Assembly (NCBI GenBank): GCA_044356305.1 | Contig: JBIKWM010000007.1 | Location: 36,559-100,558 of the forward strand | Length of the DNA stretch: 64,000 nucleotides | Direction of reading: 5' to 3' | Origin: JBIKWM01 sp044356305 | GTDB lineage: Bacteria > Bacteroidota > Bacteroidia > UBA10329 | Part shown: positions 7,725 to 15,999 of the stretch, piece after piece | Numbering within the stretch: the first letter of the stretch is position 1 | How the letters are laid out: every line of letters starts with the position of its first letter | The notes under the pieces: model-generated | The model's input: only the letters and a program-made list of their open reading frames with translations | The model's database searches: none | Told to the model about the DNA's origin: nothing | Made by a program: the position numbers and the translations under genes

Positions 7725-8075
7725 TCATGCACCTATGCGGCCGAGGTGGGTGTCCTTGAATCCTGTCTCAAGTTTCAACCCGAACCCGAACATACGGTCC
7801 ATACTGCTGTGGCCGAGCAGGATCAGGCCCGTGAGCATCAGCGTTACCGATCCGGTGGCATATCCAAAGAGAATCAGGGCAGAGGCTATCCCTTTATGAT
7901 GGAAGATGTTGTAGCTCCATGCGCCTGCCCGCTGACCTGCCAGATAGCCTATCATACTCACATCAGGGCCCAATAAAAAGAGAGGATAGGCCCACCAATC
8001 AGCCTTCAGATGATGCAGCCCGACAAGACAGAGTGCCATCATCAGGCCCTCTTCAATCTTCAGTAGAGATTTCAT
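7725..8075 (-). CDS. DUF4260 membrane protein
   Basis: A 116-residue protein with three or four hydrophobic segments (GLMMALCLVGLHH, YPLFLLGPDVSMIGYLAG, ASALILFGYATGSVTLMLTGLILLGH) and a conserved end (HSSMDRMFGFGLKLETGFKDTHLG) typical of the DUF4260 family. Function is unknown. The start is placed at ATG 8075 because it overlaps the stop of xth (8072-8075), implying coupling. Confidence 0.8.
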   Translation of the reverse strand: MKSLLKIEEGLMMALCLVGLHHLKADWWAYPLFLLGPDVSMIGYLAGQRAGAWSYNIFHHKGIASALILFGYATGSVTLMLTGLILLGHSSMDRMFGFGLKLETGFKDTHLGRIGA

Positions 8076-8836
8076 AGGTCGATGTCGATGCCCACCGGGC
8101 AATGATCAGACCCCATCACCTCATTCAGGATAAAGGCTGACTTGAGCTTCGGGGCCAATACTGCACTGATCAGGAAATAGTCGATGCGCCAGCCCACGTT
8201 CTGCGCCCGGGCATTCATTCTGAAACTCCACCACGAGTATTTCACCGTTTCAGGGTGTTGCAGCCTGAAAGTGTCGACAAAGCCGGCCGCCAGATAATTG
8301 TCCATGCCGTCTATCTCCTCCTGCATGTAACCCGCGGTGCGGTTGTAGTTGGCCTTTGCGTTCTTAATGTCAATGGGTCGATGCGCCACATTCAGGTCAC
8401 CGCAAAAGACAACCGGCTTATTGGCCTCCAGGCCTTTCAGATAGGCCAACAGTACACAGTCCCATTCCTGTCGGTAGCCCAGCCGCGCCAGTTCCGACCC
8501 CGAGTTGGGCACATATACATTCACAAAATAGAACCCATCGTATTCAGCGGTCAGCACCCTGCCCTCGGTGTCGTGCTCCCTCATCCCTATTCCGTGAACC
8601 ACACTCAAGGGTTTTTGCCGCGTCAGAATGGCCGTGCCTGAATATCCTGCCTTGTCGGCAGAATTGGCATAGAGTTCATACTCATCCGCACCAAAGAGTG
8701 CCTCGCGCACCTGCTCCGGATTGGCTTTGGTCTCTTGAAAACCGATCACATCCGGGGCCATTGCGCGTATCGAGTCTATCAGGCCCTTGCCCACACTGGC
8801 CCTTATGCCATTCACATTGAAAGAGATGAGCCGCAT
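8072..8836 (-). CDS. xth: exodeoxyribonuclease III (AP endonuclease)
   Basis: A 254-residue member of the exonuclease III / APE1 family. It starts MRLISFNVNGIRASV, carries the metal-binding Glu in IGFQETKA, the GYSGTAILTR segment, the catalytic Asn/Asp in VFCGDLNVAHRPID, YSWWSFR and the final GSDHCPVGI. It cleaves the backbone at abasic sites and removes 3' blocking groups in base-excision repair. It sits between a transglutaminase-like protein and DUF4260, all on the minus strand with overlapping ends. Confidence 0.95.
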   Translation of the reverse strand: MRLISFNVNGIRASVGKGLIDSIRAMAPDVIGFQETKANPEQVREALFGADEYELYANSADKAGYSGTAILTRQKPLSVVHGIGMREHDTEGRVLTAEYDGFYFVNVYVPNSGSELARLGYRQEWDCVLLAYLKGLEANKPVVFCGDLNVAHRPIDIKNAKANYNRTAGYMQEEIDGMDNYLAAGFVDTFRLQHPETVKYSWWSFRMNARAQNVGWRIDYFLISAVLAPKLKSAFILNEVMGSDHCPVGIDIDL

Positions 8837-9714
8837 CAGTTTTCTTTTTGGATATTCTGCTCTATGGCCTTCTGAAGTTCTCTGATCTCATCGGCCTTTT
8901 CATTGGCACCCAACCTCAGATAACTGTTAAGCAGATTGTTGCTCATGCGGCCAATTATATCGGCATGGTTACATGGCGTACGTAGCTCGGGGGTCGGTTC
9001 AGTGCCCGTGCGCCTGATAAAGGCCTCCAACTCTTGCAAACCGAATATGGCACCGCGCCCGAAAGGATTGATATAGAACAGCATGGCGCGGGGGTCAGGA
9101 TCAAGTTCATCCTTATAACCGAGGATGAACAGTTCAGGCAGATTGAACCCGACTATCGGAAGGCCCAATTGCTGCGCGATGTGCAAGTAGATAATGGATA
9201 GGCTCAGTGGATTGCCTTTCTTCGATTCCGTCACCACATTTATAAATGAGTTCTGGGGCGAATGGAAATCCTTGCTATTGCCGCTAAAGCCATGGACATC
9301 AAACAGTAGGTGGTTCATGACGCGCACTTTCTCAAGTGCAGTGAGGCGCTCGTTCAGCTCGAGCCAGATGTCCTTGCGGATTCGGTTCAGCGTGGTGCGT
9401 ATCTGTGCTTCATCAAGGTCCGGGTACTGGTAGCGGGCCATTATCAGGCTACCTTCAAGCAGGTCATCGGCACCACAGCTCACCCAGTCGGCTATGCTGC
9501 CACGGCACAGATCGAACTCGATTCGATGAATGATGTCCTGTATCCGTTCTTGGGTCAGCACATCGGGCAGCGTGTCGAAGAACTCACTTTCTAATAGAGG
9601 TATGGCCGGTGGACCTATCGATACCAGACGTTGGCTCACATCGGCATAGATTGTCTGGTCCGGGTCGTCAAGCAGCCTGATAAGGGCCTTGAGCTCGCGG
9701 TCGTCTGGTTCCAC
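8836..9714 (-). CDS. transglutaminase-like (SirB1 family) protein
   Basis: A 292-residue cytoplasmic protein. An N-terminal helical part with repeat-like character (residues about 1-70) is followed by a SirB1/Transglut_core2 domain with NHLLFDVHGFSGN ... QNSFINVVTESKKGNPLSLSIIYLHIAQQLGLPI, and a short tetratricopeptide-like tail (LNSYLRLGANEKADEIRELQKAIE). The usual transglutaminase cysteine is not evident, so catalysis is doubtful. The start is a GTG at 9714, supported by a TACCTTGG box 6 bp upstream. Function is unknown. Confidence 0.75.
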   Translation of the reverse strand: MEPDDRELKALIRLLDDPDQTIYADVSQRLVSIGPPAIPLLESEFFDTLPDVLTQERIQDIIHRIEFDLCRGSIADWVSCGADDLLEGSLIMARYQYPDLDEAQIRTTLNRIRKDIWLELNERLTALEKVRVMNHLLFDVHGFSGNSKDFHSPQNSFINVVTESKKGNPLSLSIIYLHIAQQLGLPIVGFNLPELFILGYKDELDPDPRAMLFYINPFGRGAIFGLQELEAFIRRTGTEPTPELRTPCNHADIIGRMSNNLLNSYLRLGANEKADEIRELQKAIEQNIQKEN

Positions 9715-9782
9715 GGCTCCAAGGTATCTGATGCGCCAACCTCCATTGGCTCATTTTAAGATGTGTTATCAGCGGTCGGGTG

Positions 9783-10622
9783 TTAAAACCCTGATTGCAT
9801 CGCTTCATATATCGCAATGCACTCTTTTGCCTCAGCCACATCATGTGTCCTGATAATATCGGCACCATTGCAGAGCAAAGCCATGTGAAGGGCCGTGGAG
9901 GCGTTCAATGCTGTTTCAGGTCGCGTTCCGGCCACCCTGTTCACCATACTCTTGCGCGACACCCCGATCAACAATGGCATTCCAAAAGACTTGATTGCTC
10001 TCAGGTCCTTTGCAAGTCCATAATTCTGTCGCAAGGATTTCCCAAACCCGAAGCCAGGGTCGATTATCACATCGCTTAACCCCGATGCATTGAGTCGGAG
10101 CATGATATCATGGAAGTATCTGAGCAACTGATGCGTCACATGTCCTTCCACAATGTCATCTTGCATTGACTGCGGAGTTCCGCTCATGTGCATCGCCACA
10201 TAAGGGCATTGCCATTTGGCCAATGTCGCAATCATTTCACCGTCCAAATTCCCGCCTGAGATGTCGTTGATCATGTCAGCTCCTTCGTTCAAAGCTGCAT
10301 CGGCTACCTCTGAACGGAATGTATCAATCGATAGAATGGCTGAAGGGTGTTCTTTTCTGATCACCCTTAACGCAGGAATGAGCCTGCTCCTCTCTTCCTT
10401 AGGTTCAATATCCTTGGCCCCAGGTCTGCTACTATATGCTCCAATATCGATTATTCCGGCCCCTTCGTTAATCATATTCGCCACATGTAACCTGGCCTTA
10501 TCGAAAGTATCAAATCGTCCTCCATCCGAAAAGCTATCGGGAGTGAGATTTAGAATGCCCATAACCACCGGATGGTTGAAATTCTCAAGCCTTCCATTTA
10601 TATTCAATGAAAAAGGGGTCAT
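9783..10622 (-). CDS. folP: dihydropteroate synthase
   Basis: A 279-residue TIM-barrel enzyme that joins p-aminobenzoate to the pterin pyrophosphate in folate synthesis. Diagnostic motifs are MGILNLTPDSFSDGG, the IIDIGAYSSRPGA loop, LSIDTFRSEVA, MINDISGGN, MHMSGTP, DVIIDPGFGFGKS, GVSRKSMVNR and RTHDVAEAKE near the end. It is transcribed away from the DUF1599 gene, with 22 bp between the two start codons. This divergent arrangement recurs in Bacteroidota. Confidence 0.96.
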   Translation of the reverse strand: MTPFSLNINGRLENFNHPVVMGILNLTPDSFSDGGRFDTFDKARLHVANMINEGAGIIDIGAYSSRPGAKDIEPKEERSRLIPALRVIRKEHPSAILSIDTFRSEVADAALNEGADMINDISGGNLDGEMIATLAKWQCPYVAMHMSGTPQSMQDDIVEGHVTHQLLRYFHDIMLRLNASGLSDVIIDPGFGFGKSLRQNYGLAKDLRAIKSFGMPLLIGVSRKSMVNRVAGTRPETALNASTALHMALLCNGADIIRTHDVAEAKECIAIYEAMQSGF

Positions 10623-10632
10623 TGCACGTTTC

Positions 10633-10640
10633 TATTTTTG
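10633..10640 (+). promoter_or_regulatory. -7 box of the DUF1599 gene
   Basis: TATTTTTG fits TAnnTTTG exactly and ends 4 bp before ATG 10645, so transcription should begin at or within a few bases of the start codon. No TTG is present at the -33 spacing. Confidence 0.45.
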
Positions 10641-10644
10641 GCCG

Positions 10645-11199
10645 ATGAGCGATTCAAAGATGGCTATAGCCGATACCTCTGCGCAATACGATGCTGTGAT
10701 GGCCGATTGCCGCGAGATGTTCAGGAGAAAGTTGCAAGATTACGGCCCAACTTGGCGGGTACTTCGCTCTGAAGGGATCACAGATCAGCTCTTCATCAAG
10801 GTGAACCGCATCCGAAATATCGAAGAGAAGGGGATTGCCATGGTTGATGAAGGGGTTGGGCCAGAGTACGTTGGCATAGTGAACTACTCCATCATTGCTC
10901 TGATTCAGATGCGTCTCGGCCACAGCACTGATATTGATATGACTCCCGAATCGGCATTGAATGAATACGATGCAATTGCCATTGAGGCCAAGTCTCTCAT
11001 GTTGCGCAAGAACCACGACTATGGCGAAGCTTGGCGCGATATGAGGCTTAAGGGTCTTACCGACTTGATCCTTGTCAAAGTTCTGCGCAACCGTCAGATT
11101 GAGTCGAACGACAACAAAACTCTAGTTTCCGAGGGAGCCGATGCAAATCTGTATGACATGATAAATTATGCAGTGTTCGCTCTTATTAAGCTTTCGTGA
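10645..11199 (+). CDS. DUF1599 domain-containing protein (tandem)
   Basis: A 184-residue protein made of two copies of DUF1599. Copy 1 has RRKLQDYGPTWRVLR ... QLFIKVNRIRNIEEKG ... GIVNYSIIALIQM, and copy 2 has LRKNHDYGEAWRDMR ... LILVKVLRNRQIES ... DMINYAVFALIKL. This internal duplication is normal for the family, which resembles all-alpha nucleotide pyrophosphatase-like proteins; function is unproven. The frame extends upstream but that part is antisense to folP, and ATG 10645 is supported by the -7 box. The partnership with folP suggests a link with pterin or nucleotide metabolism (inference). Confidence 0.85.
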   Translation: MSDSKMAIADTSAQYDAVMADCREMFRRKLQDYGPTWRVLRSEGITDQLFIKVNRIRNIEEKGIAMVDEGVGPEYVGIVNYSIIALIQMRLGHSTDIDMTPESALNEYDAIAIEAKSLMLRKNHDYGEAWRDMRLKGLTDLILVKVLRNRQIESNDNKTLVSEGADANLYDMINYAVFALIKLS

Positions 11200-11228
11200 T
11201 GATTTGAATTTGTTGAGCCCTAAAATGA

Positions 11229-11256
11229 AAAGGCCCAGTCGTTTGACCGGGCCTTT
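11229..11256. terminator. bidirectional terminator between DUF1599 and ompA
   Basis: aaaggcccagtc / gaccgggccttt form a 12-bp stem with one mismatch and a gttt loop, with A and T runs at the two ends. It sits between two convergent genes and can serve both. Confidence 0.85.
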
Positions 11257-11278
11257 ATTCATTCTTGCTTCTTTCGAA

Positions 11279-12805
11279 TCACTTCACGAAGAAGTCAACC
11301 CTACGGTTCACGTTCATGGCATCATCGCTGACAGCAAGAGGGTTGGACACTCCTGCGCTCTCGATAGAGAAACGTCCTTTATCAATGCCATAAACTTTGG
11401 CGAGATGATCGACTGCAGCCTGAGCGCGCTTCTCAGCAAGAGACTTATTATAGTCTTCAGAGCCCGTCTTGTCAGCATGACCTATTACAGTCATCTTCAC
11501 TCCGCTATTGGCTTTCATCACCTTGGCTACCTCAGCAAGCTTGTCGTAAGAAGTCCAGTAATCGATACGGCTGCTGTTAACCTTGAAGTAGATAGAGGCA
11601 AGTGCACCTGATCCTGAGAAAGAACCAGAACCTGAACCAGAACCTGAACCAGAACCAGCGGCATCCTTGCCATCTTTTGCATTAATCGTCTTACCTTGGA
11701 AGTTAACCAATGCACCTGCGGCAGTGTTAGGCTCTAGGTCTTGGCTGTCACCAACTCCGTCACCATCGCTATCCAACTCTTTGCCATTGCCATCAACACG
11801 CGCGCCTTTGTTGGTGAAGGGGTCAGCATCAAGGTGATTGGGCACACCGTCACCGTCAGAATCAAGCGAGCGACCGCTACCATCAACAGCCACACCAGCT
11901 GCGGTTGCTTCCTCCTTATCAAAGAGGTCAGACACACCATCCCCATCGGCATCCTTTGCCAAACCGTCAATATTGGCCTGTACATCAGCCATGTTGCGGT
12001 TCATCGCTTCAAAAGGATTTTCCCACTCCATTGAATTCTCGTTCTTGCCGAGCTTCACATTCACAAAAATGCTGGTGTAACCATACATATCGCGAGCACT
12101 ACCCTTAACAACAGTGGCATCAAGCTTGTCGCTGTTCATGATACGAAGTGAACTCTCAAGGCCGAGGTCAATGCGCTTGGAAAGGCGAAACTTCAAGCCT
12201 CCTACAATGGGGAACATGAGTTCATTGGTCATTGCCTTAGTCTCGGTTCCCTTTTTCTCGTAACCTTCACTGCCCACGAATGTTTCAGCCACGTTCCTAC
12301 GCACTTTGAGCGTGCGGAACGAAATCATTCCAATACCCCCACCCACATAAGCAGTCACTTTACGAGGCTTTGAACGGTCGCTCATCACGAGGTTCACCAG
12401 GTTGACTGTACCCACTAAGGAGTAATCAACAAAGAAGGTGTTGAATTTCACATTCTCTTGAGGGCCGGTGTAAGGCTTATTTGATGGCACGCCACGTTCA
12501 ACACCAGCTTGAGAGCCGAGCCACAGATGGCCTTCTGCTCCGAATACCGGATTAATCTGGTACCCGACACGAACTCCACCACCAAAGTTGAATCGCTCCT
12601 CTTCAATTACCGCAAAGTCATAGTTGCGAATATCGCTAAAGGTCATCATGTACCCGAAGTGGGCACCGATAGACACTCTGTTCCAACGCTTCTTGGCAGT
12701 GCTTGACTGGTCAGAAGATTTGGTGCTCTTGTCTTTTTTGTCTTGAGCCTGTGCCATAGGGGAGGCAAAGGCGGCAATCAGGGCAAGGGTGAGAAGTTTT
12801 TTCAT
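11279..12805 (-). CDS. OmpA-family outer-membrane protein with TSP3 repeats
   Basis: A 508-residue envelope protein. A signal peptide (MKKLLTLALIAAFASPMAQAQ) precedes an eight-strand beta-barrel-like region, then three calcium-binding thrombospondin type 3 repeats (DADGDGVSDLFD, DSDGDGVPNHLD, DSDGDGVGDSQD), a Gly-Ser linker, and an OmpA peptidoglycan-binding domain (IYFKVNSSRIDYWT ... VIGHADKTGSEDYNKSLAEKRAQAAVDHL ... NRRVDFFV). It anchors the outer membrane to the wall and is probably abundant. The start at 12805 fits the signal peptide and the well-formed promoter 50 bp upstream. Confidence 0.93.
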   Translation of the reverse strand: MKKLLTLALIAAFASPMAQAQDKKDKSTKSSDQSSTAKKRWNRVSIGAHFGYMMTFSDIRNYDFAVIEEERFNFGGGVRVGYQINPVFGAEGHLWLGSQAGVERGVPSNKPYTGPQENVKFNTFFVDYSLVGTVNLVNLVMSDRSKPRKVTAYVGGGIGMISFRTLKVRRNVAETFVGSEGYEKKGTETKAMTNELMFPIVGGLKFRLSKRIDLGLESSLRIMNSDKLDATVVKGSARDMYGYTSIFVNVKLGKNENSMEWENPFEAMNRNMADVQANIDGLAKDADGDGVSDLFDKEEATAAGVAVDGSGRSLDSDGDGVPNHLDADPFTNKGARVDGNGKELDSDGDGVGDSQDLEPNTAAGALVNFQGKTINAKDGKDAAGSGSGSGSGSGSFSGSGALASIYFKVNSSRIDYWTSYDKLAEVAKVMKANSGVKMTVIGHADKTGSEDYNKSLAEKRAQAAVDHLAKVYGIDKGRFSIESAGVSNPLAVSDDAMNVNRRVDFFVK

Positions 12806-12853
12806 GGTCTTTCTAATACTGTGTTGCGTGTCCGGTATGGTTGAATCGTGCGG

Positions 12854-12881
12854 CAAAAATATAGATTGTTCTGAATTGCAA
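12854..12881 (-). promoter_or_regulatory. ompA promoter (TTG-N17-TATTTTTG)
   Basis: On the minus strand TTG (12881-12879), 17 bp, then TATTTTTG (12861-12854) matches the Bacteroidota vegetative promoter. Transcription should start near 12848, giving a leader of about 40 nt, long compared with other genes here. Confidence 0.75.
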
Positions 12882-12912
12882 GTTTTTTTTCTCACTAAAG
12901 TTTAATCGGGCC

Positions 12913-13566
12913 TTAAGTGAATGGTGAGTGAACAGTTGAAATGCCCGTGGGGCGAGGGATAGAGGCTTGTTTGATGACCCACAATCTATGGCTGGGTTCA
13001 TTGACAAAATCGAGCGAACGGCTATCAATCACAAGGATTCTGCTTCCCTTAAGGGCGCGAAAATGCTCGAGATAGCCTCTGCTCACCGCTTCCAGATAGG
13101 CAGCAGAGATGGACTTTTCATAGGACCGTCCTCTTTTTGCGATGTTCTTCAGTGCCTGCTCTGGGCTGCAATGAAGGAAGATGAGCAGATCTGGCTTGGG
13201 CAATCGATGGTTAATGATGCTAAAGAGCTTCGAGAAAAGCTCAAACTCATCTTGGCTCAGATTGTGCCGTGCGAAGATGAGCGACTTGGCGAGGATATAG
13301 TCAGAAACGACTTTGGGGTTGAAAAGGTCAGCCTTCAGGCTCATCTCACGTTTCTGATGGTACCTTTCAGCCAAGAACGAGAGTTCTAATGGGAATGCGA
13401 ACTTGTCAGGCTCGGCATAGAACTTAGGAAGGAACGGGTTGTCATCAAATTCCTCAAGTACTAGGCGTGTGCCCCAATGCTCAGAAAGGATGCGTGCCAA
13501 CGAGGTCTTCCCAGACCCGATGATTCCTTCCACTGCTATATGGTCATATTGCAAGGAGGTCATCAT
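12913..13566 (-). CDS. deoxynucleoside kinase
   Basis: A 217-residue kinase of the dNK/dCK-dGK family that phosphorylates deoxynucleosides for salvage. The P-loop is AVEGIIGSGKTSLARIL; the conserved LEEFDDNPFLPKFY, the YHQKREMSL region and the lid arginines in KRGRSYEKSI are all present. It starts at one of two adjacent ATGs (13566 or 13563) overlapping the folK stop, so the two genes are coupled; the folK-dNK pair is common in Bacteroidota. Confidence 0.9.
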   Translation of the reverse strand: MMTSLQYDHIAVEGIIGSGKTSLARILSEHWGTRLVLEEFDDNPFLPKFYAEPDKFAFPLELSFLAERYHQKREMSLKADLFNPKVVSDYILAKSLIFARHNLSQDEFELFSKLFSIINHRLPKPDLLIFLHCSPEQALKNIAKRGRSYEKSISAAYLEAVSRGYLEHFRALKGSRILVIDSRSLDFVNEPSHRLWVIKQASIPRPTGISTVHSPFT

Positions 13567-14066
13567 TCTATTGCAAAGGGTTCAACTTGAGAATCATCAG
13601 CACAACATTGAAGGAGTTCCTGGATGGTCATGCCCGATTCCGGGTCGGTGAATTCGGGGGCAATATCTGCCAATGGTGCGAGTACGAATCTCCTATTGGT
13701 GCGGAGTGGATGTGGAACTCTTAGGTCGGAAGTGGCAATGGTCTTCTTACCTATATATATAATGTCGATGTCGATGAGGCGTGACCGATAGTTCTTGGAG
13801 CTCGACCCGACCCGCCCAATTTCAGCCTCAATGGATTTTATTGCCCTTAGAACTTCAATTGCAGACAGGGTGGTGCACACCGCAATGGCCTGGTTCAGGA
13901 AACGGGTCTCTGAGCTGAACCCCCATGGCTCTGTCTCGAAGATGCGCGATGTGCTCGTTACCGTTCCTACATGTTTCCCTATCAGGCGTTTCGCCTCTTG
14001 CAGACTGCCCTGCCTATCACCCAGATCAGAACCTAGGACCAATAACATATCTTCACACCTGTCCAT
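13563..14066 (-). CDS. folK: 6-hydroxymethyl-7,8-dihydropterin pyrophosphokinase
   Basis: A 167-residue HPPK, which makes the pterin pyrophosphate used by folP. Key segments: LVLGSDLGDRQGSL at the N-terminus, TEPWGFSSETRFLNQAIAV, and the signature SRLIDIDIIYIG followed by LRVPHPLRTNRRFVLAPLADIAP. The start may be ATG 14066 or the internal ATG 14048 (MLLVLGSD); the first gives the more usual distance to the GSDLGDR motif. A -7 box lies 10 bp upstream of 14066. Confidence 0.94.
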   Translation of the reverse strand: MDRCEDMLLVLGSDLGDRQGSLQEAKRLIGKHVGTVTSTSRIFETEPWGFSSETRFLNQAIAVCTTLSAIEVLRAIKSIEAEIGRVGSSSKNYRSRLIDIDIIYIGKKTIATSDLRVPHPLRTNRRFVLAPLADIAPEFTDPESGMTIQELLQCCADDSQVEPFAIE

Positions 14067-14076
14067 GGCACGCGGG

Positions 14077-14084
14077 CAAATGTA
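14077..14084 (-). promoter_or_regulatory. -7 box of folK (TACATTTG)
   Basis: A perfect TAnnTTTG on the minus strand, 10 bp before ATG 14066. The predicted leader is only a few nucleotides. Confidence 0.55.
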
Positions 14085-14112
14085 GCCCTCTGCCTAAGGC
14101 GTGTGCGGCCCT

Positions 14113-14120
14113 TACCTTTG
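14113..14120 (+). promoter_or_regulatory. -7 box of sppA (TACCTTTG)
   Basis: TACCTTTG on the + strand, 34 bp before the sppA start. No TTG at the -33 distance was found. Confidence 0.45.
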
Positions 14121-14154
14121 GCCAGATTCAAAAAGCAATTAACACCCTTTAGAA

Positions 14155-15936
14155 ATGAAACAGTTCTTCAAGTACGTGTTCGCCAGTGCATTGGGCCTCA
14201 TTGTGGGTATTTTTCTCATCATTATACTCGGTGCCATCATAGGAGCATCGATGGGTGGAGAGGAGGAAGTTGAGGTGAAGGAGAACACCGTGTTGCGCAT
14301 CGACCTGAGTGTTCCGATCATGGAGCAGGGCAGCGATAACCCGTTCCAAGGCCTGAGCCCGTTCAACTTCAAACCTCAGGAGAGCATCGGGCTCAATCAG
14401 ATTCTGAAGGCGCTTGAGAATGCCGCCAAGGATGAACACATCAAAGGCATTTATCTGGATATGAACGGAGTGGAATGCGGAATGGCCACTGCCACAGAGA
14501 TTCGGAACGGCCTGTTGAAGTTCAAAGAGAGCGGTAAGTTTGTGGTTGCGTACAGCGAAGTTTATTCGCAGAAGGAGTACTACTTGGCCTCAGTGGCCGA
14601 TGAGGTGTGGCTGAATCCGGCCGGACTTGTGGAATGGCGCGGGCTTGCCAGCCAGATCATGTTCTACAAGAACATGCTTGAGAAACTGGAAGTGGAGCCC
14701 CAGGTGATACGCTATGGTAAATTCAAGAGTGCCGTTGAGCCTTTCATGCTTGATAAGATGAGCGAGGCCAATCGCCTGCAGACTTCGACCTATGTGAATG
14801 CCCTTTGGGATGTGATGGTAGAGGGAATAGCAGAAACACGTGGGACAACAGTTGCAGCCCTCGACTCTATTGCCGATAATGCACTGGTACAGGATGCCAA
14901 GGATGCCTTGGAGCACGGACTGGTGGACAGTCTCGTTTACAAGGATCAGGTACTGGCCGACCTGCGTGCTCGCCTCGGTGTCAAAGAGGCTGATGGCAAA
15001 ATCAATTCCATCGATATAACCAAGTATAAGTCGGTGCCCCCGGTGCGCAGTGAAGGTGAAAAGGACAAGGGCCTGGCAAAGGACAAGGTGGCCGTGATCT
15101 ATGCCAACGGCAGCATTGAGAGCGGAGAGAGCTCTGATGACGCCATGGGATCTGAGACCATTTCGAAACTACTTCGCAAGGCCCGCGAGGACAAGGATGT
15201 GAAGGCCGTGGTGCTTCGCGTGAACAGTCCGGGCGGAAGCGCTCTTGCATCGGATGTGATGTGGCGCGAGACAGTGCTGATCAAACAGGCCGGCAAACCG
15301 TTCATCGTGTCGATGGGCGATGTGGCCGCATCGGGCGGGTATTACATCAGCTGCGCGGCCGATACCATTGTGGCCCAACCCAACACCATCACGGGCAGCA
15401 TCGGTGTGTTCGGTCTGTTGCCCAACGCGCAGAAGATGCTGAACAACAAGCTGGGCATCAACATCGATACCGTAAAAACCAACAGGTATGCTGACCTGGG
15501 CTCCATTTTCAGGCCTCTGACTGATGGCGAACGTCAGATCATTCAGAACGGGGTGAATGATATCTACCACGAATTCATAGGAAAAGTGGCTGAGGGGCGT
15601 GGAATGACCACGGCCGACATCGACAGCATCGGACAAGGACGCGTATGGAGCGGCCGCGATGCACTGCGCATCGGCCTGGTGGATGTTATCGGTGGGCTGG
15701 ATGTGGCTATTAAGATCGCAGCCGAGAAGGCCAAACTGACCGATTACCGCACTCAGGAGCTGCCCGAGGTGAAAGATCCCTTTGAACAGATCATGGCCGA
15801 TCTGAAAGGCGATGCCGAGGAGACCGCCATGCGCCAACGGCTCGGTCAGTATTACCCGTTCCTCAAGGACATGGAGCAATTGGCCCGCATGAAGGGTGTA
15901 CAGGCGCGTCTACCCTTTGTGATGCACATCGATTGA
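14155..15936 (+). CDS. sppA: signal peptide peptidase SppA, 67K type
   Basis: A 593-residue membrane protease that degrades cleaved signal peptides. One N-terminal membrane helix (VFASALGLIVGIFLIIILGAI) is followed by two tandem S49 domains. The general-base Lys is in YGKFKSAVEPF in the first half, and the nucleophile Ser is in NTITGSIGVFGLLPN in the second, the same split active site as the E. coli enzyme. VNSPGGSALASD and VAASGGYYISCAAD are also typical. Full length for the long SppA class. Confidence 0.94.
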   Translation: MKQFFKYVFASALGLIVGIFLIIILGAIIGASMGGEEEVEVKENTVLRIDLSVPIMEQGSDNPFQGLSPFNFKPQESIGLNQILKALENAAKDEHIKGIYLDMNGVECGMATATEIRNGLLKFKESGKFVVAYSEVYSQKEYYLASVADEVWLNPAGLVEWRGLASQIMFYKNMLEKLEVEPQVIRYGKFKSAVEPFMLDKMSEANRLQTSTYVNALWDVMVEGIAETRGTTVAALDSIADNALVQDAKDALEHGLVDSLVYKDQVLADLRARLGVKEADGKINSIDITKYKSVPPVRSEGEKDKGLAKDKVAVIYANGSIESGESSDDAMGSETISKLLRKAREDKDVKAVVLRVNSPGGSALASDVMWRETVLIKQAGKPFIVSMGDVAASGGYYISCAADTIVAQPNTITGSIGVFGLLPNAQKMLNNKLGINIDTVKTNRYADLGSIFRPLTDGERQIIQNGVNDIYHEFIGKVAEGRGMTTADIDSIGQGRVWSGRDALRIGLVDVIGGLDVAIKIAAEKAKLTDYRTQELPEVKDPFEQIMADLKGDAEETAMRQRLGQYYPFLKDMEQLARMKGVQARLPFVMHID

Positions 15937-15955
15937 TTCTTTATTAAGTTTGACG

Positions 15956-15992
15956 AAAGCCCTGCACCTGCAATGGCGCGGGGCTTTTTCTT
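15956..15992 (+). terminator. terminator after sppA
   Basis: aaagccctgc pairs with gcggggcttt (10 bp including a G-T pair) around an 11-12 base loop, followed by ttctttg. It lies 20 bp after the sppA stop. The ATG at 15973 falls within it, which argues that the next gene starts further down. Confidence 0.75.
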
Positions 15993-15999
15993 TGATGCC

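Noticed and set aside
15973..15999. Earlier ATG for the GH3 gene
   Set aside because: It lies within the sppA terminator stem; ATG 16000 gives a normal N-terminus.
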